Assembly: GCA_013138735.1 (NCBI GenBank)
Contig: WTCE01000100.1
Coordinates: forward strand, 62,001-126,000
Origin: Crocinitomix sp.
GTDB taxonomy: Bacteria; Bacteroidota; Bacteroidia; Flavobacteriales_D; Crocinitomicaceae
Length of the DNA: 64,000 bases
Direction: 5' to 3'
The notes under the pieces: model-generated
What the model was told of the DNA's origin: nothing
What the model saw: only the letters and a program-made list of their open reading frames with translations
The model's database searches: none
In this document: positions 1-8,039 of the stretch, piece by piece
Numbering within the stretch: the stretch's first letter is position 1
How the letters are laid out: every line of letters starts with the position of its first letter
Program-made: the position numbers and the translations under genes

Positions 1-1069
1 TTTTTGTTGCTCCAACCAATAATTCAACTTTAACATCCATTTTTGAGAGCATTTCTGAAAGGGAAATAAAATGTTGATTGGCCAATATTGCTGTTGGTGC
101 CATTATACAAGCCTGGTAACCGTTTCCAACCGCAATAAGCATTACCATTAATGCTACAAGCGTTTTTCCACTTCCAACATCCCCTTGCAATAAACGATTC
201 ATATGTATTCCTGAACTAAGATCTTTCCTAATTTCTTTAATAACACGTTTTTGTGCCCCTGTCAATTCAAAGGGAATGTATTCGTCGAAAAAAGTGGTAA
301 ATGGATCGCCAATCTCCTCAAATCGGAAACCTTTTATTTTGCGTTGTGTAATTTGTTTTCGCACTAAAAGTTCCAACTGCAAATAAAATAACTCCTGAAA
401 TTTAAGTCTAAACTGGGCTTTTTTCGCGGCGTCATACGAAGGTGGTTGGTGAATGTCATAGATGGCCGTCTCTTTGCTGATTAAGCCTAAATCATTTCGG
501 ATCCAATCTGGTAAATCTTCGGTGATTTGGTTTCTAATAGCTGGCAATAATTCTTTTAATAGACGTTCAATTCCGCGCGTATTAAATCCAGCTTTTTGTA
601 ATTTTTCACCGCTATGGTAAACTGGCTGTAGTCCTTTTTGAAGTGGTCGGTCAGCAAAAATGAATTCAATTTCGGGGTGGGAAATATTATATTTTGAACC
701 GAACTGTTTGGCTTTGCCCCACACAATTAACTCCGTACCAATAATCAGTTTTGGTTTAATCCAATTAATTCCTTTAAACCAAACTAAATCAATGGTTCCA
801 GAGGCATCTCTAAACTTGGCTTCAAATCTTTTGCCGCGACCTGCGCCAATTTCTTTTCCCCCAATAATTTTTCCTTTTAACTGAACAGCTCCTGCAATTT
901 CAGGTATTTGAGAAATTAAATGAAACTCTGAACGGTCGATATATCTAAATGGAAAGAGAAATAATAAGTCGCCAAAAGTCTTAATGCCAGCCTCTTCACG
1001 CAAGACTGCACCTCTTTTTGGACCAACTCCTTTAAGATATTCAATAGGGGTAGATAAAAAACCCGGCAT
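1..1069 (-). CDS. recG: ATP-dependent DNA helicase RecG (partial, 3' end outside window)
   Basis: Reading the minus strand from the ATG at 1069 gives about 356 residues of RecG before the window edge. The protein starts MPGFLSTPIEYLKGVGP, the usual wedge-domain opening in which a helix-hairpin-helix-like KGVGPKR precedes the OB fold. The Walker A motif GDVGSGKT is encoded near 150-185, and MAPTAILANQH follows as motif Ia. RecG is a superfamily 2 helicase that remodels stalled forks and Holliday junctions. The rest of the helicase domain lies beyond position 1. The start is set by the conserved N-terminus; only about 50 bases separate it from the divergent cytochrome gene. Confidence 0.95.
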   Translation of the reverse strand, partial: MPGFLSTPIEYLKGVGPKRGAVLREEAGIKTFGDLLFLFPFRYIDRSEFHLISQIPEIAGAVQLKGKIIGGKEIGAGRGKRFEAKFRDASGTIDLVWFKGINWIKPKLIIGTELIVWGKAKQFGSKYNISHPEIEFIFADRPLQKGLQPVYHSGEKLQKAGFNTRGIERLLKELLPAIRNQITEDLPDWIRNDLGLISKETAIYDIHQPPSYDAAKKAQFRLKFQELFYLQLELLVRKQITQRKIKGFRFEEIGDPFTTFFDEYIPFELTGAQKRVIKEIRKDLSSGIHMNRLLQGDVGSGKTLVALMVMLIAVGNGYQACIMAPTAILANQHFISLSEMLSKMDVKVELLVGATK

Positions 1070-1119
1070 CAGTAAATCAAATAATTTTTAGTAAATTCCA
1101 ACAATAATTTTATTCTGAT

Positions 1120-2151
1120 ATGTTCAAAACCATCTTGCAATTTACGTTAATTTTTTTGATCGTCAGCATTGTTGTTGCCTTCAATAGCTCAGACAATCAC
1201 GTCAGTAAATATACACAAAGTACCCCAAATGCAATGCCTAAAACAGTGTCAGAGGCACTTGTGCAGATTGGCGCGGAAAAACCGAATCATTATATCGAAA
1301 AGATGGATGCGGATTCTGCCCGAATGGGAGAAGAGATAGTGAAATTCGGTAATTTATTGGACGAGTCAAACAAAAGGATCTCTAAATATTTCGTTTGTAC
1401 AGATTGTCATAATCTACAATTAGAATCTGCTAATCCAGCGGATGAATCACCAGAAGCAGTATTGGCATATGGAATGAAAAATGACGTTCCTTATTTACCG
1501 GCATCTACTTTTTATGGCATGTACAATAAAGAGCATTGGTACAATGATGATTATTTGAAAAAATACGGAGATTTAGTTTTACCTACAAGAGATACCCTTT
1601 ATAATGCCATTCAATTATGCGCCACACAATGTTCGCAAGGACGTGCAATGGAGCATTGGGAAGTGCGTGCAGTCTTACATTATTATAAATCAATTGAATT
1701 GAAAATTAGCGATCTTAAATTTGACGGAACTGAATTAATGAAATTCTCGAAACTGCTTTCTAAGGATAAAAAGGCAGCTTTAAAATTATTGAAAGAAAAA
1801 TATACACAGGTTAATCATGCCCATTTTGGTAATTCGGATATTCCAGTGATTGAAGGGTATGAACCGAATGCCGACAATGGCGAATATATTTTTAATAAAG
1901 GATGTTTACATTGCCATGACAAGGAAGCTGGTATTACAAATTTCGCAATGAGTAATGATAAATTAACCTTAGGATTTTTGTATCGCAAAAAAGATAAATA
2001 TAATAATCTTGCTATTCCGCACATTACACGTTATGGTACCTATGCCTTTAGTGGTAGAAAACAATATATGCCCAAGTATAGCTTTGAAAAAATGAGCAAA
2101 AAACAAATGTTAGATTTGCTTTATTATATAAAAGTGGGCAGTGGAAATTAA
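1120..2151 (+). CDS. c-type cytochrome with two CXXCH heme sites
   Basis: This 343-residue protein begins with a hydrophobic export signal (about residues 4-20). It has two canonical heme c motifs, CTDCH at residues 93-97 and CLHCH at 262-266. Between them is a Cys pair, CATQC (167-171), followed by SQGRAMEHWEVRAVLHYY. The C-terminal part looks like a second cytochrome c fold ending in a helix, LDLLYYIKVG. It should act outside the inner membrane as an electron carrier; the partner is unknown. It opens a run of four same-strand genes of which three carry heme motifs. I do not recognise a named family, and a diheme oxidase or peroxidase role is not shown. Confidence 0.8.
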   Translation: MFKTILQFTLIFLIVSIVVAFNSSDNHVSKYTQSTPNAMPKTVSEALVQIGAEKPNHYIEKMDADSARMGEEIVKFGNLLDESNKRISKYFVCTDCHNLQLESANPADESPEAVLAYGMKNDVPYLPASTFYGMYNKEHWYNDDYLKKYGDLVLPTRDTLYNAIQLCATQCSQGRAMEHWEVRAVLHYYKSIELKISDLKFDGTELMKFSKLLSKDKKAALKLLKEKYTQVNHAHFGNSDIPVIEGYEPNADNGEYIFNKGCLHCHDKEAGITNFAMSNDKLTLGFLYRKKDKYNNLAIPHITRYGTYAFSGRKQYMPKYSFEKMSKKQMLDLLYYIKVGSGN

Positions 2152-2205
2152 GAATACATTAACCAATGCTCAGGATTGAGCAATTTTGAACTAAACAAAC
2201 AATTA

Positions 2206-3069
2206 ATGAAACGAATTATTGGATTATTTGCTGCTTTGGCTGCCATAGGCAGTGGGGCTTACGCACAAGACGGCGCAGTGCTAGAATCTTTTTCTGGAAC
2301 GCGGGTACTTTCCAATCACTCTGTCGAGTTGCTGCCTAAACGCTCATTAGAGTTTATAGTGTCTCATAAATTTGGGGATGCTGCTGGTGCTGCTGGTGGA
2401 TTACAGAACTTCGGAGGTTTTGATAATTTGGCTGATGTAAGAATAGCTTTTGAGTATGGCGTATTAGATGATTTAGATATTGGAATTGGCCGTAACAAAG
2501 GAGTTGGGTTAATTACTGGCGTGCTTGACGGCTTTGCGAAATATAAAATATTGCAACAAAAAGAAAAAAGAATGCCTGTGAACTTAGTTTTTGTTAGTTC
2601 ACTAATTTTGCCATATAAAGCGGCAATTTCGGATCCTTCTTCTATTGCATCATATCCTAAATTTTTGAATCGTTTTACTTTTACTAACCAACTTTTGGTG
2701 TCGCGTAAATTTTCTGATCGTTTTGTGCTTCAGACCAATGTAGGGTATAATCACAGGAATTTTGTGGAGTATCAAGATGCAAACGGACTTATATTTGCTG
2801 GAGTTTCTGCAAGAACACGATTTACAAAAACAATAGGAATGTTGGTGGAATACAATCATGTATTCAATAGACCAGATGCCATTGCAGCTAATTTTCAAGA
2901 TCCTTTAAGCGTTGGAATTGAGATTTTAACAGGAGGCCACTCATTCGTCCTTGGTTTTTCAAATTCAAGAGCATTAAACGAAAATCTTTTTATACCGGGA
3001 ACCACTTCAAATTGGTTAGACGGACAATGGAGATTTGGATTCTCAATTAACAGAAGATTTAAATTATGA
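2206..3069 (+). CDS. DUF5777-like outer-membrane beta-barrel protein
   Basis: From the ATG at 2206 the product is 287 residues, with a clear signal peptide (MKRIIGLFAALAAIGSGAYA, then QDG). The mature part opens with VLESFSGTRVLSNHSVE and continues with alternating amphipathic strands ending in an aromatic-rich terminus (RFGFSINRRFKL), as expected of an outer-membrane barrel. The opening resembles the Bacteroidota family annotated DUF5777, which I recall being found beside cytochromes and YceI proteins. A longer reading frame begins at a TTG at 2176, but the signal peptide supports the ATG. The stop overlaps the next start (ATGA), indicating co-transcription and coupled translation with the heme lipoprotein. 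Confidence 0.72.
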   Translation: MKRIIGLFAALAAIGSGAYAQDGAVLESFSGTRVLSNHSVELLPKRSLEFIVSHKFGDAAGAAGGLQNFGGFDNLADVRIAFEYGVLDDLDIGIGRNKGVGLITGVLDGFAKYKILQQKEKRMPVNLVFVSSLILPYKAAISDPSSIASYPKFLNRFTFTNQLLVSRKFSDRFVLQTNVGYNHRNFVEYQDANGLIFAGVSARTRFTKTIGMLVEYNHVFNRPDAIAANFQDPLSVGIEILTGGHSFVLGFSNSRALNENLFIPGTTSNWLDGQWRFGFSINRRFKL

Positions 3070-3428
3070 TGCGACAGATATTAATTTTTGCTGGTGTAGT
3101 ATTGACGTTAACGGCTTGTTTAAAAGATAAATCAGTTGAACCAGTTATAGCGGGTCCCTGCGCCGATACCATTTATTTTAATGACGATTTATTGATTCCA
3201 ATATTTAATACTTCATGTAATACATCTGGCTGTCATAGCAGTGGAGATGCGGCAGCAGGTTATGTTTTAGAAGGATTTGATAATATTTCAGATAATTCAG
3301 ACGTACTTTTGAAAGTATTACAGCACGAAGCTAGTGTCACTCCAATGCCTCTTGGCGGAGATAAATTAGCAGACAGTTTAATCCAGAAATTTGATTGTTG
3401 GATTCAGCAAGGAAAATTGAATAATTAG
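3066..3428 (+). CDS. small lipoprotein with CX4CH heme-like motif
   Basis: The product is 120 residues (119 if the adjacent second ATG at 3069 is used). A lipobox LTAC puts the lipidated cysteine at residue 18. A CX4CH motif, CNTSGCH, lies at residues 51-57 after the phrase LLIPIFNTS, and a possible distal ligand occurs in TPMPLGG. Bacteroidota have many short proteins of the pattern IF..xC..xGCH that annotation pipelines call cytochrome c-like, although CX4CH is not the standard heme lyase site. It overlaps the barrel gene by 4 bases, so the two are almost certainly one operon. It is probably anchored in the outer membrane or periplasm; heme binding is inferred. Confidence 0.65.
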   Translation: MMRQILIFAGVVLTLTACLKDKSVEPVIAGPCADTIYFNDDLLIPIFNTSCNTSGCHSSGDAAAGYVLEGFDNISDNSDVLLKVLQHEASVTPMPLGGDKLADSLIQKFDCWIQQGKLNN

Positions 3429-3449
3429 AGTAGCGAATAAAAGACTTGT

Positions 3450-3482
3450 CTATTCCTCCTTTTTTAATGTACTATTCCTCCT
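3450..3482. repeat. 11-bp direct repeat, 22-bp period, upstream of the Reeler-like gene
   Basis: The word CTATTCCTCCT occurs exactly at 3450-3460 and again at 3472-3482. The 22-base offset places both copies on the same face of the helix, as in operators for dimeric regulators. It lies 60-92 bases before the start at 3542. No function is shown. Confidence 0.5.
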
Positions 3483-3541
3483 AGAGCATATAATGAATGT
3501 GTTTTTTGTTCTATATTGGTCATGAATCAAAAATTACTACC

Positions 3542-4390
3542 ATGAAGAAAAACTTATTTTTTATACTCCCAATAATCGGTATTGTTGGATTTTCCTTTTT
3601 TTACGAAGGAGATCATATCTCAACTTATCATAATGACGGCATAGAAGCGGTGAATTTCACTTCAGATCCTCCAACAGGTAAAACTGGTGCGCCTGGTGAA
3701 GGCAATTGTACAGACTGTCACAGTGGATCGACAATGTCTGGAGATGGTGTTGTGTTTTTTACTGTAGGTGGCGGACCCGGTTATATACCTGGTAGTACTT
3801 ATCCAATAACCGTATCTACAATTTCTGGAACAAAAAACGGTTTTGAAATGACCATTTTGGATGGAGACGATAACTTTCAGGGATCATTTACATCTGGAGA
3901 TAATTCGGGTGTGGCGACAGGTGGAGGAATTGATTATGTAAGACATTCTGCTTCCGACGGAGTTTTAAGTTGGACCTTTGATTGGACTGCTCCAGCTGCT
4001 GACGCCGGAGAGTTAACGGCCTATTATACGGTGAACATTTCAAATGACAACGGATCCTCTTCCGGGGATGAGATTTTTCTTGGAAATGAAAGCATCCCTT
4101 TGTTTGGAGTTGGAATTGAAGAGAATGAATTAGATGCGGCTTATAATATCTTCTATAACAGCCAAACGCGTGAATTGAATTTGAATTATTCTTTATTAAA
4201 AGAATCTAAAGTGGTTTTGAATATCCAAGATCTTTCAGGTAAATTAATTCAGTATTATGATTTTGGTTATCAAAATCAAGGAGACTATGCTGAAAAATTA
4301 ACTGTTACAAATGTTGACTCAGAAGGAATTTATCTTCTTTCTCTATTTATCAACAATCAAGTATTTAATAGAAAAGTATCGCTGAACTAA
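3542..4390 (+). CDS. Reeler-like (choice-of-anchor V type) secreted protein with CXXCH and type IX sorting tail
   Basis: The product is 282 residues from the ATG at 3542. An in-frame earlier start at 3497 would only prefix the signal peptide and is rejected. After a hydrophobic signal (MKKNLFFILPIIGIVGFSFF) comes PPTGKTGAPGEGNCTDCHSG, with CTDCH at residues 56-60. A Reelin-like beta domain follows, with GSTYPITVS, GFEMTILDG and TFDWTAPA, a pattern annotated choice-of-anchor V in bacteria. The last ~80 residues (LNYSLLKESKVVLNIQDLSGK ... IYLLSLFINNQVFNRKVSLN) fit a type A type IX sorting domain, so the protein is probably exported by the PorU/PorV system encoded in this window. It lies 113 bases downstream of the lipoprotein gene and may have its own promoter. 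Confidence 0.75.
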   Translation: MKKNLFFILPIIGIVGFSFFYEGDHISTYHNDGIEAVNFTSDPPTGKTGAPGEGNCTDCHSGSTMSGDGVVFFTVGGGPGYIPGSTYPITVSTISGTKNGFEMTILDGDDNFQGSFTSGDNSGVATGGGIDYVRHSASDGVLSWTFDWTAPAADAGELTAYYTVNISNDNGSSSGDEIFLGNESIPLFGVGIEENELDAAYNIFYNSQTRELNLNYSLLKESKVVLNIQDLSGKLIQYYDFGYQNQGDYAEKLTVTNVDSEGIYLLSLFINNQVFNRKVSLN

Positions 4391-4414
4391 AAATTAGTTG
4401 ATATCAGTAATGAT

Positions 4415-4447
4415 AAGAGGAGGTCTTTTAAAGGCTTCCTCTTTTTT
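4415..4447 (+). terminator. rho-independent terminator after the Reeler-like gene
   Basis: AAGAGGAGG pairs imperfectly with CTTCCTCTT around a short AT-rich loop, followed by a run of T. It lies 25 bases after the stop at 4390 and before the pgk promoter. Confidence 0.7.
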
Positions 4448-4494
4448 GTTAATTAAAAGAGTAGTTTCAGTTATTAAGACTTTAATTTTCGACT

Positions 4495-4502
4495 TATATT
4501 TG
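4495..4502 (+). promoter_or_regulatory. TAnnTTTG promoter -7 element for pgk
   Basis: TATATTTG matches the Bacteroidota -7 consensus TAnnTTTG and sits 17 bases before the pgk ATG, giving a very short leader. I see no clear TTG at the -33 position, so this is the -7 element only. Confidence 0.55.
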
Positions 4503-4519
4503 TCTTCTAATTAAAAGAT

Positions 4520-5716
4520 ATGAAAACAATCGCTACTTATAATTTTAATGGTAAAAGGGCACTTATTCGTGTTGACTTTAATGTGCCGTTGAATAAAGAG
4601 ACATTAGAAGTTACGGATGCTACAAGAATTAAAGCTGCCATTCCAACAATAAAAAAAGTGTTGAGTGACGGAGGTTCTGTGGTTTTGATGTCGCATTTAG
4701 GCCGCCCTAAAAATGTACCTGAACCAAGTTTTTCTTTGAAAAATATAATAAGTACTGTAGAAAAAGAATTGGGACAATCCATTTCTTTCGCATCAGATTG
4801 CATTGGTGCGCGTGCCTTTGAAAAGTCGGCAGCATTGCAACCGGGTGAAGTTCTTTTATTGGAAAATTTAAGGTTTCACCAACGTGAAAAAAAAGGTGGA
4901 GTTGATTTTGCTGAATTGCTTTCAAAGCATGGAGACGTTTATATTAATGACGCTTTCGGAACAGCACACCGTGCACATGCATCAACTACGGTGATCGCGC
5001 AATTTTTTCCAGAGCATAAAATGTTTGGCTATTTAATTGAAAAAGAAATTGAAAGTGTTGATAAAGTTTTAAACTCAACCCAAAAGCCACTCACTGCAAT
5101 TGTTGGAGGAGCCAAGGTCTCTTCTAAGATTACGATCATAACTAAACTATTAGATAAAGTAGACAGTTTAATTATTGGCGGAGGAATGGCCTATACCTTT
5201 GCAAAAGCAATGGGCGGTCATGTCGGCAATTCATTGATTGAGGATGACTATATTGAAACGGCCAATGAAATTATTGCGCAAGCCAAGGCTAAAAATGTAA
5301 CGTTGCTCATTCCAATTGACACCGTCGCGGCAGATGAATTTTCGGGCGAAGCAAATACACAAATTTGTGATACAAAAGCGATACCTGACGGTTGGATGGG
5401 GTTAGATATTGGAAACAAGGCTGTGGAAGCTTTTAAAGCCGAAATTTTAGCTTCTAAACTTATTTTGTGGAATGGACCAATGGGCGTTTTTGAAATGAGT
5501 AAATTTCAAAACGGCACAAAAGAAATAGCATTAGCAGTAGCTGAAGCAACCAAGAATGGAGCGTTTTCTTTAGTAGGTGGAGGCGATAGCGTTGCAGCGG
5601 TGAACAAGTTTGATTTAGGCAAAAGTGTGAGTCACGTCTCAACTGGAGGCGGAGCAATGTTGGAGTACTTAGAAGGGAAACAATTACCTGGGATTGCAGC
5701 AATTTTAAATGATTAA
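4520..5716 (+). CDS. pgk: phosphoglycerate kinase
   Basis: The 398-residue length is normal for the family. The enzyme transfers phosphate between 1,3-bisphosphoglycerate and ADP in glycolysis, in the cytosol. Seen in order: RVDFNVPLN near the N-terminus, the substrate-binding [33 protein letters not shown], the hinge region around [11 protein letters not shown], and the C-terminal nucleotide-binding [10 protein letters not shown] and [10 protein letters not shown] with GGGAMLE. It is followed 2 bases later by murF, so the two are probably co-transcribed. The start ATG lies 17 bases after a TAnnTTTG promoter. Confidence 0.98.
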   Translation: MKTIATYNFNGKRALIRVDFNVPLNKETLEVTDATRIKAAIPTIKKVLSDGGSVVLMSHLGRPKNVPEPSFSLKNIISTVEKELGQSISFASDCIGARAFEKSAALQPGEVLLLENLRFHQREKKGGVDFAELLSKHGDVYINDAFGTAHRAHASTTVIAQFFPEHKMFGYLIEKEIESVDKVLNSTQKPLTAIVGGAKVSSKITIITKLLDKVDSLIIGGGMAYTFAKAMGGHVGNSLIEDDYIETANEIIAQAKAKNVTLLIPIDTVAADEFSGEANTQICDTKAIPDGWMGLDIGNKAVEAFKAEILASKLILWNGPMGVFEMSKFQNGTKEIALAVAEATKNGAFSLVGGGDSVAAVNKFDLGKSVSHVSTGGGAMLEYLEGKQLPGIAAILND

Positions 5717-5718
5717 GA

Positions 5719-7002
5719 ATGACCATTGAAACGTTATATCAACATTTTAGAGCAGGAACGGGAATTACAACAGATACTCGTAACTTAAAAAAGGGTGCTC
5801 TCTTTTTTGCTTTGAAAGGTGATAATTTTAATGGGAATAAATTTGCGGCTAAAGCCTTGCAAGAAGGTTGCGTTTTGGCAATTGTTGATGAGGAGACAGA
5901 TGGAATTGATGATCGAATAATTAAAGTGGATAGTGTATTGCTAACTTTGCAAGATTTGGCTAAGCATCACCGAAGGCAATTTAATATTCCTGTTTTGGGC
6001 ATCACCGGAAGCAATGGTAAAACCACTACAAAAGAGTTGGTTGGCGCTGTACTTTCTAAACAGTATAAAATACTCATGACGCAAGGCAATTTGAACAACC
6101 ATTTAGGTGTTCCTTTTACCTTACTCAATTTAGATGAAACGCACGAATTGGCGATTATTGAAATGGGCGCCAATAAACCAGGCGATATTAAAGAATTGGT
6201 GGAAATTGCAGAGCCGACTCATGGCATAATTACCAATGTTGGCGCCGCACATATCGAAGGTTTTGGATCTTTGCAAGGTGTGATTAAAACAAAAACAGAA
6301 ATGTATGATTTCATTTCTGCTAAAAATGGAACCTTATTCATTAATGTCGAGGATGATATTTTGATCGGGAAACTTCCTGTTGGAATTTCAATTTGCAGCT
6401 ATGGCGAACATCATGGTGATTATCAAGGGGAGTTAGTGAGTCAAAATCCATTCGTACAATTTTCATGGTTGACTGGTGGTTATCAATCAAAACCATTGAA
6501 TACGCAATTGGTGGGGAAATATAACTTTACTAATTTTTTATCGGCAATTGCCATTGGTGCCTACTTTAAAGTTGATGCGGATGACATTTGCGCAGCAATT
6601 GAAAATTATACACCTTCCAATAATCGGTCGCAAGTCACAAAAACGAAGCGAAATACGCTGATTGTGGATTGTTATAACGCTAACGCCACCAGTATGATGG
6701 CTGCCTTAGAAAGTTTTGTAGCAATGGAAGTCGAAAATAAGTTAGTGATTTTAGGAGACATGTTAGAGCTTGGAGGAATCTCCCTTGTTGAACACCAAAA
6801 AATTATTAATTTCGTTGAGCAGCATAATCTTAAAGGATTGTTGGTAGGCGAGGAGATGGAGAAAACTAAAACTAGTTTACCCAAATTTATTAATTGGAAC
6901 GCATTAGTGACGAATGGAAAATTAGAAGATTTGACGAACACGTTTGTGCTTCTAAAAGGTTCAAGAGGAATTCAGCTCGAAGAATTAATCTCTTATCTTT
7001 AA
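5719..7002 (+). CDS. murF: UDP-N-acetylmuramoyl-tripeptide--D-alanyl-D-alanine ligase
   Basis: MurF adds D-Ala-D-Ala to the UDP-MurNAc-tripeptide, the last cytosolic step of peptidoglycan precursor synthesis. This 427-residue protein shows the N-terminal substrate domain (GITTDTRNLKKGALFFALKG), the Mur ligase P-loop GITGSNGKTTTKE, the EMGANKPGDIKEL and ITNVGAAHIEGFGS motifs, and the C-terminal domain with DCYNANATSMMAAL and LGDMLELG. The D-Ala-D-Ala-specific GANKPGDI and NATSM motifs separate it from MurC, MurD and MurE. It begins 2 bases after pgk. No other cell-wall precursor gene is adjacent. Confidence 0.95.
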   Translation: MTIETLYQHFRAGTGITTDTRNLKKGALFFALKGDNFNGNKFAAKALQEGCVLAIVDEETDGIDDRIIKVDSVLLTLQDLAKHHRRQFNIPVLGITGSNGKTTTKELVGAVLSKQYKILMTQGNLNNHLGVPFTLLNLDETHELAIIEMGANKPGDIKELVEIAEPTHGIITNVGAAHIEGFGSLQGVIKTKTEMYDFISAKNGTLFINVEDDILIGKLPVGISICSYGEHHGDYQGELVSQNPFVQFSWLTGGYQSKPLNTQLVGKYNFTNFLSAIAIGAYFKVDADDICAAIENYTPSNNRSQVTKTKRNTLIVDCYNANATSMMAALESFVAMEVENKLVILGDMLELGGISLVEHQKIINFVEQHNLKGLLVGEEMEKTKTSLPKFINWNALVTNGKLEDLTNTFVLLKGSRGIQLEELISYL

Positions 7003-7034
7003 GTTTTATAGCGATATCGTTAATGCATAAACTG

Positions 7035-7934
7035 ATGAATTTAAACCGAATCAACAAACGTTCTTTATTACTTCTTTTTTGTTTTTTTGTAAATTCATTT
7101 GGCGCTCATGCGCAAACTACCGTAGTAGAGTTGTTGCCAGAAAGTGATACTTATAGCAGTATTAGCTCAATCCAACTTACTATCAAGAGACAATCGGTGG
7201 ACAGTATTCCACGTTTGAATTTTTGGGGTGGAGGTGCGCTTTTCACTACGAGTGGAATCACTTTCGGTGGAGCATCTTTTTTCATTCCTCGAAAGCTTTT
7301 GGTTAGCATAGATTTGGGTTGGGGTGCGAATCTAGATGCGACGATTTTTTTGAAGAGTAAGACAAAACCTATTGAGATTTTACAAAGTATTGCAGCTACA
7401 GCTACTCATGTTTACAAGACATCAATTCCATCTGCAAAATTAAAATCCATTGGGCTGAATATAGGGGGTGGAGGATCAACATTGGGCTCAAATTATTACT
7501 CAAAATATCCAAATAATTCCTTCGTTTCATTTGGGTTTAGCCGTATTTCTTCTAAACATGCCTATTGGGAAATTAATACAAATTATGGTCAACGTAAAGG
7601 GAGTTCTCTGTTTAGGGTCAATTTAAATGCGATCCATTTTTTTAATCACACTTTTTACCCTAGCGTTAATCAAACTATCGTCCCAAATGGAGATCCTTTA
7701 GCAGGAACGTCACAAGCATTCGATAGCTTTATTTCAGAGGATCAGTTTGCCGCTGATAATGCAGCATATCCGCTGAGATTCGGGGCGCAATTTTTTATAG
7801 ACGGTTATGCAACGATTTGGAGCAAAAGTGGGATTTTAGGCTTTCGATATAAATTTGGAATCGGATCACCACCCTCTCGTCGCTTGGGCGCACATATCAT
7901 TGGCGGTTTTGGGCTTAACTTTACCTTTATATAA
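7035..7934 (+). CDS. predicted outer-membrane protein, unknown function
   Basis: From the ATG at 7035 the product is 299 residues, with a signal peptide ending NSFGAHAQ. An ATG at 7023 is also possible. The long upstream extension (to 6894) overlaps murF and is rejected. The mature part is rich in Gly, Ser and aromatic residues in alternating patterns (LNIGGGGSTLGSNYYS, AQFFIDGYATIWSKSG) and ends with a beta signal-like HIIGGFGLNFTFI. These features fit an outer-membrane barrel. It starts about 30 bases after murF and may be read through from that operon. I do not recognise the family. Confidence 0.6.
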   Translation: MNLNRINKRSLLLLFCFFVNSFGAHAQTTVVELLPESDTYSSISSIQLTIKRQSVDSIPRLNFWGGGALFTTSGITFGGASFFIPRKLLVSIDLGWGANLDATIFLKSKTKPIEILQSIAATATHVYKTSIPSAKLKSIGLNIGGGGSTLGSNYYSKYPNNSFVSFGFSRISSKHAYWEINTNYGQRKGSSLFRVNLNAIHFFNHTFYPSVNQTIVPNGDPLAGTSQAFDSFISEDQFAADNAAYPLRFGAQFFIDGYATIWSKSGILGFRYKFGIGSPPSRRLGAHIIGGFGLNFTFI

Positions 7935-7975
7935 CAGGTGATCTTTTTCCTGTAAGTTTTTTTAATTGAAAAAAA

Positions 7976-8010
7976 AAAGAGACTTCGGCCTAAGGCGGAA
8001 AGTCTCTTTA
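7976..8010. terminator. bidirectional terminator between convergent genes
   Basis: AAAGAGACTT pairs with AAGTCTCTTT around a 14-base loop. A-runs flank it on the left and T-rich sequence on the right, so it can stop transcription from 7934 and from the acyl-CoA dehydrogenase gene ending at 8040. Confidence 0.85.
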
Positions 8011-8039
8011 AATATTATTAGTAAAAGTGACAATGTCAC

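Noticed and set aside
660-884. 74-residue plus-strand frame
   Set aside because: It is antisense to recG, has no leader or domain, and its composition mirrors the real gene.
2650-2898. 82-residue minus-strand frame with cysteines
   Set aside because: It is a shadow of the DUF5777-like barrel gene; no start context or homology-like motif.
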